Part shown: positions 8,491-17,802 of the stretch, one piece after another | How the letters are laid out: every line of letters starts with the position of its first letter | Position numbering within the stretch: position 1 is the first letter of the stretch | Assembly: GCA_047626155.1 (NCBI GenBank) | Contig: JBLHRR010000013.1 | Location: forward strand, 1 to 64,000 | DNA: 64,000 nt | Source of the DNA: CALGLS01 sp047626155 | GTDB taxonomy: Bacteria > Bacteroidota > Bacteroidia > Chitinophagales > Saprospiraceae | Direction of reading: 5' to 3' | The notes under the pieces: model-generated | The model's database searches: none | Told to the model about the DNA's origin: nothing | Seen by the model: only the letters and a program-made list of their open reading frames with translations | Program-made: the position numbers and the translations under genes

Positions 8491-10035
8491 ATGAAAAAAG
8501 TACTGCTACTACTAGGCCTTATGACGGCTATTTTTGCTGCTCCAACTTACGCACAACATGAACATGGCGTTTGCGGCGTAACTCACGAGCAAGGGCTCGT
8601 TATCAAAGAGCGTATGCTCAACAACAGAAAAGAAACTCCAAATTACGTACGTACGAGAGGGGTGACTACTTATGTACCTATAAAAGTCCACTTGGTTGGA
8701 AAAGATGACGGTACCGGTTACTCTACTCAGGATCGCGTATTGGATATGCTTTGTGTACTTAATGAAGGTTGGGAAACTGCTGATATTCAGTTCTACCTAA
8801 AAGGAGACATCAACTACATTGATAATAGCTTCGTCTTTACCCATGATGGTTTCAATAATCCAAACGGAAATTTGGCAATATGGAACGAAGCGAATGCTTA
8901 TAAAGTAAATAACGCAATCAACGTTTTTGTAACCAGTAACGTAGGAGGTAGCAATGGTAACGGTGTAACGCTTGCTTACTACACTCCTGTAATTGACTGT
9001 GTTTTCGTACGTAAGCAATCTATGCTTGAGGCTTCGACTTTACCTCATGAAATGGGACATTTCTTTAGCTTAAATCATCCTTTCTTGGGATGGGAATCTG
9101 AGGAATGGGATGCTGCCACACATGGACTTCAGGTTGGTTTCTCCAGCCCTGGCGGCAATCTAAATGAAAAAGTAGATGATCCTCAATGTGCTACTGTAGC
9201 TGATGGAATCTGTGATACACCACCAGATTATTTGTTCGCTTTCCACCCTTCTCAAAGTGGAGGTTGTGGTGAATTTACGGGAGGTGCAATGGATCCAGTC
9301 GGCGTATTGATCGATCCGCTGGAAAATAATATGATGAGCTACTTTTCAAATTGTGACTACGTCTTCACAGAAGATCAGATGAACGTGGCTGTGTCAGATT
9401 TGAATAAGCCTTACCGTAACTACGTGAATCCAGGCATTACGCCTAACTTAGACGTAGTGAATGAATTGGCGGTAGCTATCAGCCCAATAAACGGAGAAGA
9501 AAAGTCTTACAATGCAGTTGAGTTAAAGTGGGATCCTGTTCCAGGTGCGACTCATTACATCGTAGAACTGGATCGTTTTACATCTTTCGATTGGATGCCG
9601 CTTAGAGAAGTGGTTACAACCAACTCTGCTTTCATCGGTAATTTCTGTACGCCAAATGTAGAATACTTCTGGAGAGTGCGCCCATTCAATGAATACAGTA
9701 CTTGTGACTCCTCTTTCGGAGATGCTTTTTCGTTTAATACAAACGCCATTGCTTCTAAAGTAGAAACAGTAGAAGGTGTAAATTACTGGAGTGTCAGACC
9801 TAATCCTGCAAATAGCTCAGATGCCATCTTCGTAGATGTTGAAGCGCTACAATCAATGGATGCTACCGTAAATATGTACGGTGTAACTGGTCAACTGATT
9901 TCTAGCAGCAAGCAGCTTTTCGCTACAGGAAACAATACAATAGAACTAGCAACTTCTAACTTGACTGCTGGTCTTTACATGGTTTCTATCGAAACAAAAA
10001 CTGGTGTAACTACTAAGCGTTTGGTTATTCGATAA
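8491..10035 (+). CDS. Secreted M43-type (pappalysin-like) zinc metalloprotease with T9SS sorting domain
   Basis: 514 residues. The signal peptide is MKKVLLLLGLMTAIFAAPTYAQ. The zinc motif HEMGHFFSLNH gives ligands H186, H190 and H196 and catalytic E187; a Met-turn NNMMSYF lies near residue 282, and CDTPPD at 241-246 is typical of M43. Residues ~325-430 look like a fibronectin-III-like sandwich. The last ~80 residues (SVRPNPANSSDAIFVDV ... LTAGLYMVSIETKTG ... KRLVIR) form a type A T9SS sorting domain, so the protease should cross the outer membrane and be secreted or surface-anchored. It is monocistronic with its own terminator. Confidence 0.93.
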   Translation: MKKVLLLLGLMTAIFAAPTYAQHEHGVCGVTHEQGLVIKERMLNNRKETPNYVRTRGVTTYVPIKVHLVGKDDGTGYSTQDRVLDMLCVLNEGWETADIQFYLKGDINYIDNSFVFTHDGFNNPNGNLAIWNEANAYKVNNAINVFVTSNVGGSNGNGVTLAYYTPVIDCVFVRKQSMLEASTLPHEMGHFFSLNHPFLGWESEEWDAATHGLQVGFSSPGGNLNEKVDDPQCATVADGICDTPPDYLFAFHPSQSGGCGEFTGGAMDPVGVLIDPLENNMMSYFSNCDYVFTEDQMNVAVSDLNKPYRNYVNPGITPNLDVVNELAVAISPINGEEKSYNAVELKWDPVPGATHYIVELDRFTSFDWMPLREVVTTNSAFIGNFCTPNVEYFWRVRPFNEYSTCDSSFGDAFSFNTNAIASKVETVEGVNYWSVRPNPANSSDAIFVDVEALQSMDATVNMYGVTGQLISSSKQLFATGNNTIELATSNLTAGLYMVSIETKTGVTTKRLVIR

Positions 10036-10081
10036 GCAAAGCTATTTCGTACATTTTTCTATATCAGTAAAATGTATTTAA

Positions 10082-10120
10082 AAAATCCCGGATGATTGAT
10101 TTACAATCGTTCGGGATTTT
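10082..10120 (+). terminator. Terminator after the M43 protease
   Basis: AAAATCCCG (10082-10090) pairs with CGGGATTTT (10112-10120), followed by more T. It lies about 45 bp past the stop. Confidence 0.8.
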
Positions 10121-10135
10121 TTCGTTTCCCACGTT

Positions 10136-10318
10136 CGCTCGGTAAATGCTTTGCATTTTCATCGAGTCATCCTGTGGTCTCTGCCATTTAAGGAAAAACA
10201 ATAAACTCACAAGAACGATTTGAAAGCACTATTTTATGATGAAGTAGAGCAGGAGTTGTAATGTAAATGGCAAGAGTCCATAAAGGTGTAGATCTAAATG
10301 CAAAGCATTTACCGAGCG
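10136..10318. repeat. 23-bp perfect inverted repeat enclosing 137 bp
   Basis: The arm CGCTCGGTAAATGCTTTGCA... at 10136-10158 is the exact reverse complement of 10296-10318. Each arm is itself a small hairpin (AAATGC, 3-nt loop, GCATTT). The enclosed sequence has no convincing gene. The arrangement suggests a small non-autonomous palindromic element in the gap between two convergent genes. Confidence 0.7.
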
Positions 10319-10408
10319 GAGAATGGTCGTTCAATAAAATCGCAGTGTAATCGTAGCGTCCTCGTAGCGCCGCTGCGGTTACCAACTCGCGTTAAAGGGC
10401 TTTTTTTT

Positions 10409-10936
10409 TCACTTCCTTTTTCGCCTCAACTTAAAAGACCAAGTGACCATCACCCGACAAACCTCCTCCTCTTGCTCATTCCGTCCAATACCCGTCATTG
10501 TGATTGGGACAGCCTCTCCCGTATCCAAAACCCGTTGCATCACATCAATTACTTCTTGTCCATCCTCGCAAGTAAAAGTAATCTTTCCAATAGCCTTCTT
10601 AGAAAAAGTAGCCTCCTGCTTCAGCACCAACATAGCGATGTCCTTTCTATTCTGAATGGCAATGATCGCCAACATACCTGTCGACAACTCACCTGCTCCA
10701 GCCAAAGCCGCAAAATAAATGGACTTAAAAGGATTCTTCGTTCGCCATCCATAAGGAATAACTACCTCCGAACGATAAGGAGTACAGGATTTTACACTAA
10801 AGCTCCACCAAGCGGCGGAAGGCAACTTGGATAAGAAAAAGAAAAATAATTTGAAGTTATTCTGAAAAGAATTGATTATGTATTTAGTAGCCTCAGAATT
10901 AGGATCAAAGTAGGAAGCTGTGTTTGATTTTGACAT
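10409..10936 (-). CDS. Hotdog-fold DUF4442-like protein
   Basis: 175 residues from the ATG at 10936 (MSKSNTASYF); an in-frame ATG at 10975 would add 13 residues and cannot be excluded. The core NPFKSIYFAALAGAGELSTG followed by a beta-rich C-terminus resembles DUF4442, a thioesterase-like hotdog family. The classical acidic active-site residue is replaced by the AGAGELS context, so catalysis is uncertain. Likely cytoplasmic. It converges on the M43 protease gene. Confidence 0.65.
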   Translation of the reverse strand: MSKSNTASYFDPNSEATKYIINSFQNNFKLFFFFLSKLPSAAWWSFSVKSCTPYRSEVVIPYGWRTKNPFKSIYFAALAGAGELSTGMLAIIAIQNRKDIAMLVLKQEATFSKKAIGKITFTCEDGQEVIDVMQRVLDTGEAVPITMTGIGRNEQEEEVCRVMVTWSFKLRRKRK

Positions 10937-11270
10937 TTTAGTAGGTTGTTCTATTGTTAGTTGTATCCAACTCATTACGCAAATAGTTGGACTAAAGGTC
11001 TAATTTGTTTTCTTAAATATTGATTAGAAGGGGAGAAGTACAGACAAAATGGGGCAATATAATAGATCCGCTCCAAGTCAAAGTTAAGTTTTCTCCCTCG
11101 CATACCAAATCCCCTTTGAATTAAACCTAAGAAATTGTACTTTTGCCCACTCAAAATTAGAGTTCACACTCTAAGAATTGGTACGGTCGGTCAAAAACCG
11201 GACACCGTTATACCATAAACCGAATAAATTCTATTGAAATCAATCCATTAATCAAACTCAATATTCAAAT
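10937..11270. other. Intergenic region carrying the sucC promoter
   Basis: A 334-bp gap between divergent genes, holding the sucC promoter and a ~120-nt untranslated leader. No other element is seen. Confidence 0.5.
11115..11145 (+). promoter_or_regulatory. Bacteroidota-type promoter of sucC
   Basis: TTTG at 11115-11118, 19 bp, then TACTTTTG at 11138-11145. This matches the -33 TTTG / -7 TAnnTTTG consensus of the Bacteroidota primary sigma factor with ideal spacing. Confidence 0.75.
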
Positions 11271-12485
11271 ATGAATCTTCACGAGTATCAAGGAAAAGAG
11301 CTTTTGCAAAAATTTGGTGTTGCCATTCAACATGGTATCGTAGCAGACACCGTTGAAGAAGCGGTTGCCGCTTTCGAAAAATTACAAGCAGACAGAGGAG
11401 CCAAAATGGCCGTTGTCAAAGCGCAAATTCACGCTGGTGGCCGAGGTAAAGGTGGCGGAGTGAAATTAGCTAAAGACATGGAGGAGCTAAAAGAACATGC
11501 AGGGAATATCCTTGGTATGATGCTCAAGACTCCTCAGACACCAGGAGGAATGGAAGGACTAGGTAAATTGGTAAACAAAATATTAGTTGCCGAAGATTGC
11601 TACGCTCCTGATTTCGATTCTTGTAAAGAGTACTACTTTTCTGTCCTTATGGACCGTGAAAAGAAATGTAACGTAATTGTTTACTCTACTCAGGGTGGTA
11701 TGGACATCGAAGCGGTGGCTGAAGAAACGCCTGAGTTGTTACACAAAGAATACATCGATCCTTCTTTAGGATTACAGGCTTTCCAAACGCGTAAGATCGC
11801 TTTCAACCTTGGTTTGAGCGGACAGGCGTTTAAGGAAATGACAAAATTCACAGCTTCTTTATACAAAGCTTTTGTCGAATCTGATGCTTCTCTTTTTGAA
11901 ATCAATCCTTGTCTACACACTGGAAATGACAACATTCTTGCTGTGGACTGTAAAGTAACTTTGGATGAGAATGCATTGTTCCGTCACCCGGATCTTGCTG
12001 CACAAAGAGATACTTCAGAAGAAGATCCTGTTGAAGTAGAAGCAAAGGGCTATGGCTTGAACTTTGTAAACCTAGACGGAAACGTAGGTTGCATGGTAAA
12101 CGGTGCCGGTCTTGCAATGGCAACGATGGACATCATTAAACTATCTGGTGGTGAGCCTGCCAACTTCCTTGACGTAGGAGGTACCGCAGATGCAGAGCGT
12201 GTAGAACAAGCATTCCGAATCATCTTAAGAGACGATAAGGTAAAAGCAATCTTAATAAACATCTTTGGAGGAATCGTTCGTTGTGACCGTGTTGCTCAGG
12301 GAGTTGTGGACGCTTACAAAAACATGGGTAACATCACTGTTCCAATCATTGTACGTTTACAAGGTACAAATGCAGACATCGCTAAAACGATCATCGACGA
12401 ATCTGGTTTAGAAGTACACTCTGCCACTCTTCTACAGGAAGCAGCGGATCTTGTATCCAAGGTATTGTCAGCTGATAAAGCATAA
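11271..12485 (+). CDS. sucC: Succinyl-CoA synthetase beta subunit (ADP-forming)
   Basis: 404 residues, the family's normal length. It begins MNLHEYQGKELLQKFGVA, the canonical SucC start. The ATP-grasp loop is AQIHAGGRGKGGGVKL, and the CoA-ligase half carries GGEPANFLDVGGTAD and NIFGGIVRCDRVAQG. With SucD it converts succinyl-CoA to succinate with substrate-level phosphorylation in the TCA cycle. SucD is not adjacent: a strong terminator follows directly, so the subunits are encoded apart. It has its own consensus promoter. Confidence 0.97.
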   Translation: MNLHEYQGKELLQKFGVAIQHGIVADTVEEAVAAFEKLQADRGAKMAVVKAQIHAGGRGKGGGVKLAKDMEELKEHAGNILGMMLKTPQTPGGMEGLGKLVNKILVAEDCYAPDFDSCKEYYFSVLMDREKKCNVIVYSTQGGMDIEAVAEETPELLHKEYIDPSLGLQAFQTRKIAFNLGLSGQAFKEMTKFTASLYKAFVESDASLFEINPCLHTGNDNILAVDCKVTLDENALFRHPDLAAQRDTSEEDPVEVEAKGYGLNFVNLDGNVGCMVNGAGLAMATMDIIKLSGGEPANFLDVGGTADAERVEQAFRIILRDDKVKAILINIFGGIVRCDRVAQGVVDAYKNMGNITVPIIVRLQGTNADIAKTIIDESGLEVHSATLLQEAADLVSKVLSADKA

Positions 12486-12548
12486 AAACGATTACGTTTG
12501 TAAACTACCAATTTCAGCGTAGTTACTTTCTTGAAATTATAAAAAAAA

Positions 12549-12575
12549 GGGTCGAAGCTTATTTAGCTTCGGCCC
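12549..12575. terminator. Bidirectional terminator between sucC and the oxidase gene
   Basis: GGGTCGAAGCT (12549-12559) pairs with AGCTTCGGCCC (12565-12575) with a 5-nt loop, flanked by an A-run on the left and a T-run on the right. It can end both convergent transcripts. Confidence 0.85.
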
Positions 12576-12604
12576 TTTTTTAATGCGTCTTCAAGGGCAG
12601 CTCT

Positions 12605-15600
12605 TTACTCGCGAGCAACCATCACCTTCTTACTCAAGACTTTCCGATCAGCCATTCTCACCACCACCACATACAAACCACTCTCAAAATTACTCGTCGA
12701 AAAGCGCAAAGCCCCTTCCGAAATTTCATCCTCAGAACGCTCCGTCATCAATTGTCCAAATGCATTATAAATGGAAATTGTCCCTGACTCTCCAACAAAA
12801 TCACTCAACTGAATAAAAAACTCATCTTTCGCTGGATTAGGGAAAACGGTAAAGTTGTTCACCATTTCATCGAAGGTCAAAGTTCTAACTTCAGAATAGG
12901 CCACCGTTCCGTCTTGATGTGTTTTTTTGATTCTGTAGTAATTCGTTCCAACTTGAGGGGCAACATCTTTTCCACTATAATTGAAATGGGCGTTCCAGTA
13001 ATTATTATCAGATTCTTTTTCATCCACGACTTCAAAGTCAATGTTATTTAAAGAGCGTTCTACTTCGAAATATTCATTTTTGTATTCTGTATTGGTCACC
13101 CAATAAAGTCTCGCTGCTCGGCCGTCTTTAACCGCAGAGAATAGGAAATCCTCTGAATCTTGCTGCGCTACCAAATTGGTACTACTATTCACAAAAGCCT
13201 CTTTGTTACAGACCGTAGACCAGGAACTAGTATATAAGGATGCTTTTACAAAGTAGGTATCATTAGCTAATGGAAGTACTTCGGTACCATTGCAATCTCC
13301 GGCACAATTAAATACTTCAGACCAGGAGCTATTGAAAACCTGAAGAATAGAAACAGGTCGGCTATCCAAACCAGTTACGGTCAGGTTGGTTCCGTCATAA
13401 GTAAAGTTAATATTGTCGCAATCAACACCTCCGCCGCCAACGGTTACGAACTCTTCCACATCACAGATGACAGTCCAATTGGCAGTATACAATCGGGCTT
13501 TGACAAAGTAGGTGCCGTTTGCCAAGTTGTTGATCGTTTGAGTAGGCGCGTCGCAGTTGCCTGCACAATTCAGAATGGTAGTCCAACTAGGATCAAAAAT
13601 TTGAACTTGTGTGATAGGGGAGTTTAAGCCACTTACACTAATAGAACCTGAACCTGCTGTTATTGAAATGAAGCTACAATCATTTGGTCCAGTAGATGGG
13701 GTACCTTCACAGGTGCAACCATCCGATTGGATGACGTCATTGTTGGTATTTGCATTATTATCATTACAAGCGCTCCCAACTGTTGCTGGTAGATTAGGAT
13801 CATTATCATTACAATCTACATTTGCACAAATGCCATCATTGTCATTGTCCGGGCAGCCACCACCCCCTCCAACAGTATAAGAGTCGTTGACCTGGCAGAC
13901 TTGAATATAATTTTCATTAAAATATTTTACATAAACGAAGTAATTCCCATCAGGTACAGATATGTTTTCCGTAGGGAGATTACAATCCGCAAAACAACTG
14001 TAAACAGTAGTCCAATTGGAGTTGAATACCTGGACAGAGCTAATGGGGGCACCATCTAAACCAGTAACAGTAATTACACCAGCTCCGGTGCTGACGCCAA
14101 TATTATTACAATCCGGGGTACCTCCGCCTCCGGGTGTTCCTGCGCAGGAACAGTTAGCGAGGTAAACATCATCGGTTGTATTAGGATTTCCATCATCGCA
14201 AGAAGTACCGATAAGGCTGTCGTTAAAATTAGGACAAGAGTCATTGGCATCGCAAACGCCATCGTTATCGGAGTCCTGTTCGGTACCGGCACAATTACAA
14301 TTGCTATCGTAAATATCATTTACAGTACAAGCGTTCCCATCATTACAGTTGCTGCCAACTGTGCAATTCCCGGAAGGTGGAAATAAATTGTTAGATGGAA
14401 TGATTTCCTTATTGATGCCCGGGCCAGACCAAGATAATTGTATAAGTGCGTCGCCCGAACTTTCGTAATATTCCAGACGAATGGTATAATGTTGATTGGC
14501 TTCCAATTGAATCATAGCAATGTCCTCCTCTGTAGTATGGTTGGTCCAGTTATCCACCATAGGTACACCGTTGACCCAAAGTCGAACACCATCATCACTG
14601 TTAGTGTAAAAGGTGTAGGTTCCGCTTCTTGGAACCTCAATTTCTCCTTCCCATCTAACGGAGAAATTATCTACAGGAAGGCCGGTAGGGCCAGCTGTTC
14701 CCCAACTAAAGTCTATAGTTGGATCTACTTGAGTGGATACCGTGCCACTTAGGTTTATACTATTGAAATAAGTAGCTTCCAGTCCTGTTCCACCACTGAC
14801 GTTGTTGGATAGGGGAGTACAATTGTTTATATCATTTCCTATCTGAATAATTTTGGAAACAGAAGGCGTCCCCGCAGCATTCATTGCAAATAACATATAA
14901 CTTCCGGGGGGCAGTATATTCCTGTTAGAAATATTAAGTTGGTACTGATTGCCTCCCAGGTTCGTAGCGGAAACAGGTATTCTCCGTTGGTCATTATTAG
15001 TACTATGCGTAACTGCAGAATTTCTAACTAGGGAAAAAGAGCTAACGCTACTGTTCATTCCTACGGTTATGTTACTGTTGTAATTTGCCGTTGTAGGAGC
15101 ATTGTTGATGACGGGGCGAGTTGCCAGCGTCCCATTGCTGTTGAAAAGATATGGAGGGCTGAAAATCTCCGCATCCGGATGGTTGGTCGAACAACTACCG
15201 CAAAGACCGCTACCTGCTACAAAAACACGTCCGTCAGCTAATAGTAAAGCGATACTGTGGTAATTACGAGGAGTTTGCATCGCTGCCATTTGCGACCAGC
15301 TTTGTGTATTCGGATTCCATAATTCAGGGATCAATCTGGAGTTGGCATCAGAAAATAAAAAGGAGGTAGGCATTCCTCCAAAAGTGACTACTTCGCCTGA
15401 GGGAAGTACCACCGCATTATGGCAGTTACGACTGTAATTTAGATTGCCTGACGGTGTGACTTGGGGTGTATTGCTGTTGAGGTCAATGACATAAGTTTTG
15501 TTGTTTGCAGCACTTTGTTCTTCGAAAGTAGTGGCACCACCAAGCTTTAGAATTTTTCCAATATCATACATTACAGTATTGCCATTTATGGAATAGTCAT

Positions 15601-16480
15601 CATCGCCTCGTAATCCGGCAGAAGTATAGCTGCCAAGACCATCTGTATCAATCCAATGCATGGTCGTACTTGGGCCGGCATGGAATAGTTTGCCATTTGG
15701 AGCCACCCATAACCAAGGGAAATAATCATCATGCTGTACTGGCTGATTAGAATTTGTACCATCCGTAATGGCCGTAACAGGAATGCCCGGAGTCCGGAAC
15801 CAGCCCGATTTTTCTGACCAGATTTCAGCATCTTTTCCACCTAGACCACCAGACCAGGAACCGCCAATAGTAAAGGTTGCTCCACTAGCTAGTGTGACTT
15901 GAGATTGATAGCCACGAGGAATGTTCAGCGCATCGTTGGTACTCCAGTCTCCGGTGTACGGGTCGTATATAGAACTTTTGTCAGAGCTTGAACCACCAGT
16001 AGCCATCACCCGTCCATCGGGTAAAGTCGTCACTCCAGGGCAAAACATATCGTGTTGGGTATTGGTAATAAGGAACTCCGCAGAACTATTGTTAGAAGGG
16101 TCGAAGATAGTTGTCCATGTTCTACCCAGGTTTCCACCGAAAGAGAGTTTATCTTTAGCAGACCAGGTCATCAATTTACCGTTGGGTAGATTGGCCCCTG
16201 CAATAGCAACCAGCGGCATTTGGATCACCGAACTCCAGGCGCCTACCGTATTATTGACGAAACTCTGTCGGTAAGGAATAAAATCCTTGCTACCGAAAGA
16301 CTCCAGTTTAATGTCATATTCATCGGCGTTGAGCCTTTTAAACATAAGGTATTCATCCCAGTTCATTTCTTTACCAGAACATAATTTCACAATGGGGTCT
16401 CCATTATTTGCGTATGCAAAAGAGGAGAGTAGCAGGCCTAGAATTAGGAATCTTACCTTGAGGGGAAATGATTTGGTCAT
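12605..16480 (-). CDS. Secreted galactose-oxidase-type copper-radical oxidase with PA14 domain and T9SS sorting domain
   Basis: 1291 residues from the ATG at 16480, chosen because it opens a signal peptide (MTKSFPLKVRFLILGLLLSS). Residues ~60-555 are a kelch propeller plus C-terminal sandwich like galactose oxidase. All cofactor residues have counterparts: C147 (HDMFCPG), Y191 (RGYQS) with stacking W209 (GGSWSGG), Y407-H408 (RNYHSIALLLADGRVF) and H492 (VTHSTNNDQRRIP). A PA14 domain (~566-700) suggests carbohydrate binding. Calcium-type DSDNDGVCD repeats follow at ~710-785 and ~875-930, and three related ~78-residue sandwiches lie at 791-870, 935-1014 and 1021-1097. The last ~80 residues are a T9SS sorting domain (FPNPAKDEFFIQL ... 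FESGLYVVVVRM). It probably oxidises primary alcohols or aldehydes of glycans outside the cell; the substrate is inferred. Confidence 0.92.
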   Translation of the reverse strand: MTKSFPLKVRFLILGLLLSSFAYANNGDPIVKLCSGKEMNWDEYLMFKRLNADEYDIKLESFGSKDFIPYRQSFVNNTVGAWSSVIQMPLVAIAGANLPNGKLMTWSAKDKLSFGGNLGRTWTTIFDPSNNSSAEFLITNTQHDMFCPGVTTLPDGRVMATGGSSSDKSSIYDPYTGDWSTNDALNIPRGYQSQVTLASGATFTIGGSWSGGLGGKDAEIWSEKSGWFRTPGIPVTAITDGTNSNQPVQHDDYFPWLWVAPNGKLFHAGPSTTMHWIDTDGLGSYTSAGLRGDDDYSINGNTVMYDIGKILKLGGATTFEEQSAANNKTYVIDLNSNTPQVTPSGNLNYSRNCHNAVVLPSGEVVTFGGMPTSFLFSDANSRLIPELWNPNTQSWSQMAAMQTPRNYHSIALLLADGRVFVAGSGLCGSCSTNHPDAEIFSPPYLFNSNGTLATRPVINNAPTTANYNSNITVGMNSSVSSFSLVRNSAVTHSTNNDQRRIPVSATNLGGNQYQLNISNRNILPPGSYMLFAMNAAGTPSVSKIIQIGNDINNCTPLSNNVSGGTGLEATYFNSINLSGTVSTQVDPTIDFSWGTAGPTGLPVDNFSVRWEGEIEVPRSGTYTFYTNSDDGVRLWVNGVPMVDNWTNHTTEEDIAMIQLEANQHYTIRLEYYESSGDALIQLSWSGPGINKEIIPSNNLFPPSGNCTVGSNCNDGNACTVNDIYDSNCNCAGTEQDSDNDGVCDANDSCPNFNDSLIGTSCDDGNPNTTDDVYLANCSCAGTPGGGGTPDCNNIGVSTGAGVITVTGLDGAPISSVQVFNSNWTTVYSCFADCNLPTENISVPDGNYFVYVKYFNENYIQVCQVNDSYTVGGGGGCPDNDNDGICANVDCNDNDPNLPATVGSACNDNNANTNNDVIQSDGCTCEGTPSTGPNDCSFISITAGSGSISVSGLNSPITQVQIFDPSWTTILNCAGNCDAPTQTINNLANGTYFVKARLYTANWTVICDVEEFVTVGGGGVDCDNINFTYDGTNLTVTGLDSRPVSILQVFNSSWSEVFNCAGDCNGTEVLPLANDTYFVKASLYTSSWSTVCNKEAFVNSSTNLVAQQDSEDFLFSAVKDGRAARLYWVTNTEYKNEYFEVERSLNNIDFEVVDEKESDNNYWNAHFNYSGKDVAPQVGTNYYRIKKTHQDGTVAYSEVRTLTFDEMVNNFTVFPNPAKDEFFIQLSDFVGESGTISIYNAFGQLMTERSEDEISEGALRFSTSNFESGLYVVVVRMADRKVLSKKVMVARE

Positions 16481-16691
16481 AATGTTAGGTTTTGAACGGA
16501 AAGATAAAATAGAACTGGTCAGTATAAAGCAATAGATAGTTGACGAAGGCAACGAGAGAATAAAGAGTCAGAATAAGGTAAGGTTGGATATGTGTGTATT
16601 ACGAGAAATAGTATCAAGGGTGAATTTCTAGCAAGGTTATTCACTCTAGTAAAGATAAATGAATTGTCAGAATTTTTTAGTGTAGACAAAT

Positions 16692-16728
16692 AAAAAGCCC
16701 GAATTCGCATGACAAATTCGGGCTTTTT
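16692..16728 (-). terminator. Terminator downstream of the cytochrome peroxidase fragment
   Basis: AAAAAGCCCGAATT (16692-16705) pairs perfectly with AATTCGGGCTTTTT (16715-16728). It lies just past the stop at 16745 on the minus strand and is symmetric enough to work both ways. Confidence 0.85.
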
Positions 16729-16744
16729 ATTCAAAAATGATTTT

Positions 16745-17404
16745 TTATCTCAAAAAAGGATCAGAGAATTTCTCGTCCGTTCTAAAGCTTTCTCCGGATA
16801 GTGTTTTGAGAAAGGCTACAAGTCCTTCTTTTTCCAATTCCGTCAGATTCATACGTTGAGGTTGTACGTTTCCTGTTGTTTGATCGAAACTTTTGAAATG
16901 CCAGCTTAGTTGTGGATGGTTTTTTATGCCACTATTATAGTGTTCCACCACTTCTTCGAGTGTGCCGAAAGGGCCATCGTGCATGTAAGGAGCCGTAAGC
17001 CCTATATTTCTTAAGGACGGTATTTTGAATTGTCCGCTATTAATAATTCCTAAAGGGTTCTCTACAAAAATCAACTGACCATCTTCAGTTACAACTTGCG
17101 TAAACGTAGAGCTTACCCCTGGGTCTTCATAGATCAAGTCGAGGCCAATATTAGCAGAAGCACCTCCCCAAGACGGAGAAAAGAGCGGATCAACATGGCA
17201 ACCTGAACAATTTGCTTTTTCAAAGAACACAGCCTTGCCTAGACTTTCTAAAGGGGAGAAGTTGCTGAAGTTATTGTCAACTCCTTGATCGTATTTACTG
17301 TCAAAGCTGGTAATGGACTGTATGAACTCTGATACAGCTATACTGATTCCTTCAGGTGTCATTTCATCAATGCCATACCATCGAACCCTGTAGTAAACAA
17401 CCAT
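16745..17404 (-). pseudogene. C-terminal half of a di-heme cytochrome c peroxidase (MauG/CcpA family), 5' truncated
   Basis: The 219-residue frame holds only the second heme domain: CSGCH at residues 66-70, the later APYMHDGPFGTLEEVVEHYN segment with the distal Met region, and the normal C-terminus (LTELEKEGLVAFLKTL). Full-length family members are about 330-370 residues with two CxxCH motifs and a signal peptide; here the signal peptide, the first heme and the linker are missing. The frame is joined directly to the 5' part of an unrelated outer-membrane protein gene (17359-17769) in another reading frame. A deletion that fused two neighbouring minus-strand genes is the simplest explanation. 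Without a secretion signal the fragment could not mature heme in the periplasm. Confidence 0.8.
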
Positions 17405-17769
17405 CGCTTTCCAATCTCGTGTTGTTTTTCTCCTCCCAATCGGAGGTCAAATGCCATAAAGGTTTGATTGAAAGGGACTATTGAATTGCCTTCATCTCCA
17501 GAAATACGATTAACGTCTACACCAAGCCCCAGTCGGAATGCTTTATCACCGTTTATTTTTTTATAAGTAAGTAGGTAACCCCCCGAATCCGTTTCGTTTC
17601 CATTTAAGGAAAGAAACTGATTGGCGAACCCTGTAGCATTGAGCCCCCATTCATTATTGTAAGAGGGCGTTTCGGTACTTTTCTGTGCTTTCATAACAGT
17701 AAAATTACAAAGTACGCAGAAGAATAGAAGGCTGGTGATGTTTTTTGTAATAAAGTTGTTAGTAGTCAT
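17359..17769 (-). pseudogene. N-terminal fragment of an outer-membrane beta-barrel protein, 3' truncated
   Basis: 136 residues: a signal peptide (NITSLLFFCVLCNFTVMKAQ) followed by strand-like segments typical of Bacteroidota outer membrane proteins (NEWGLNATGFANQFLSLNG; GGYLLTYKKINGDKAFRLGL; FMAFDLRLGGEKQHEIGKRW). It breaks off after KRWLFTTGFDG and stops out of frame, where the cytochrome peroxidase fragment takes over. Barrels of this sort normally run to 200-350 residues. Promoter and start are intact, so a short secreted peptide may still be made. Confidence 0.75.
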
Positions 17770-17802
17770 AGTTTTTTGTTGTATGATTTTTAAAAAGGAT
17801 AA

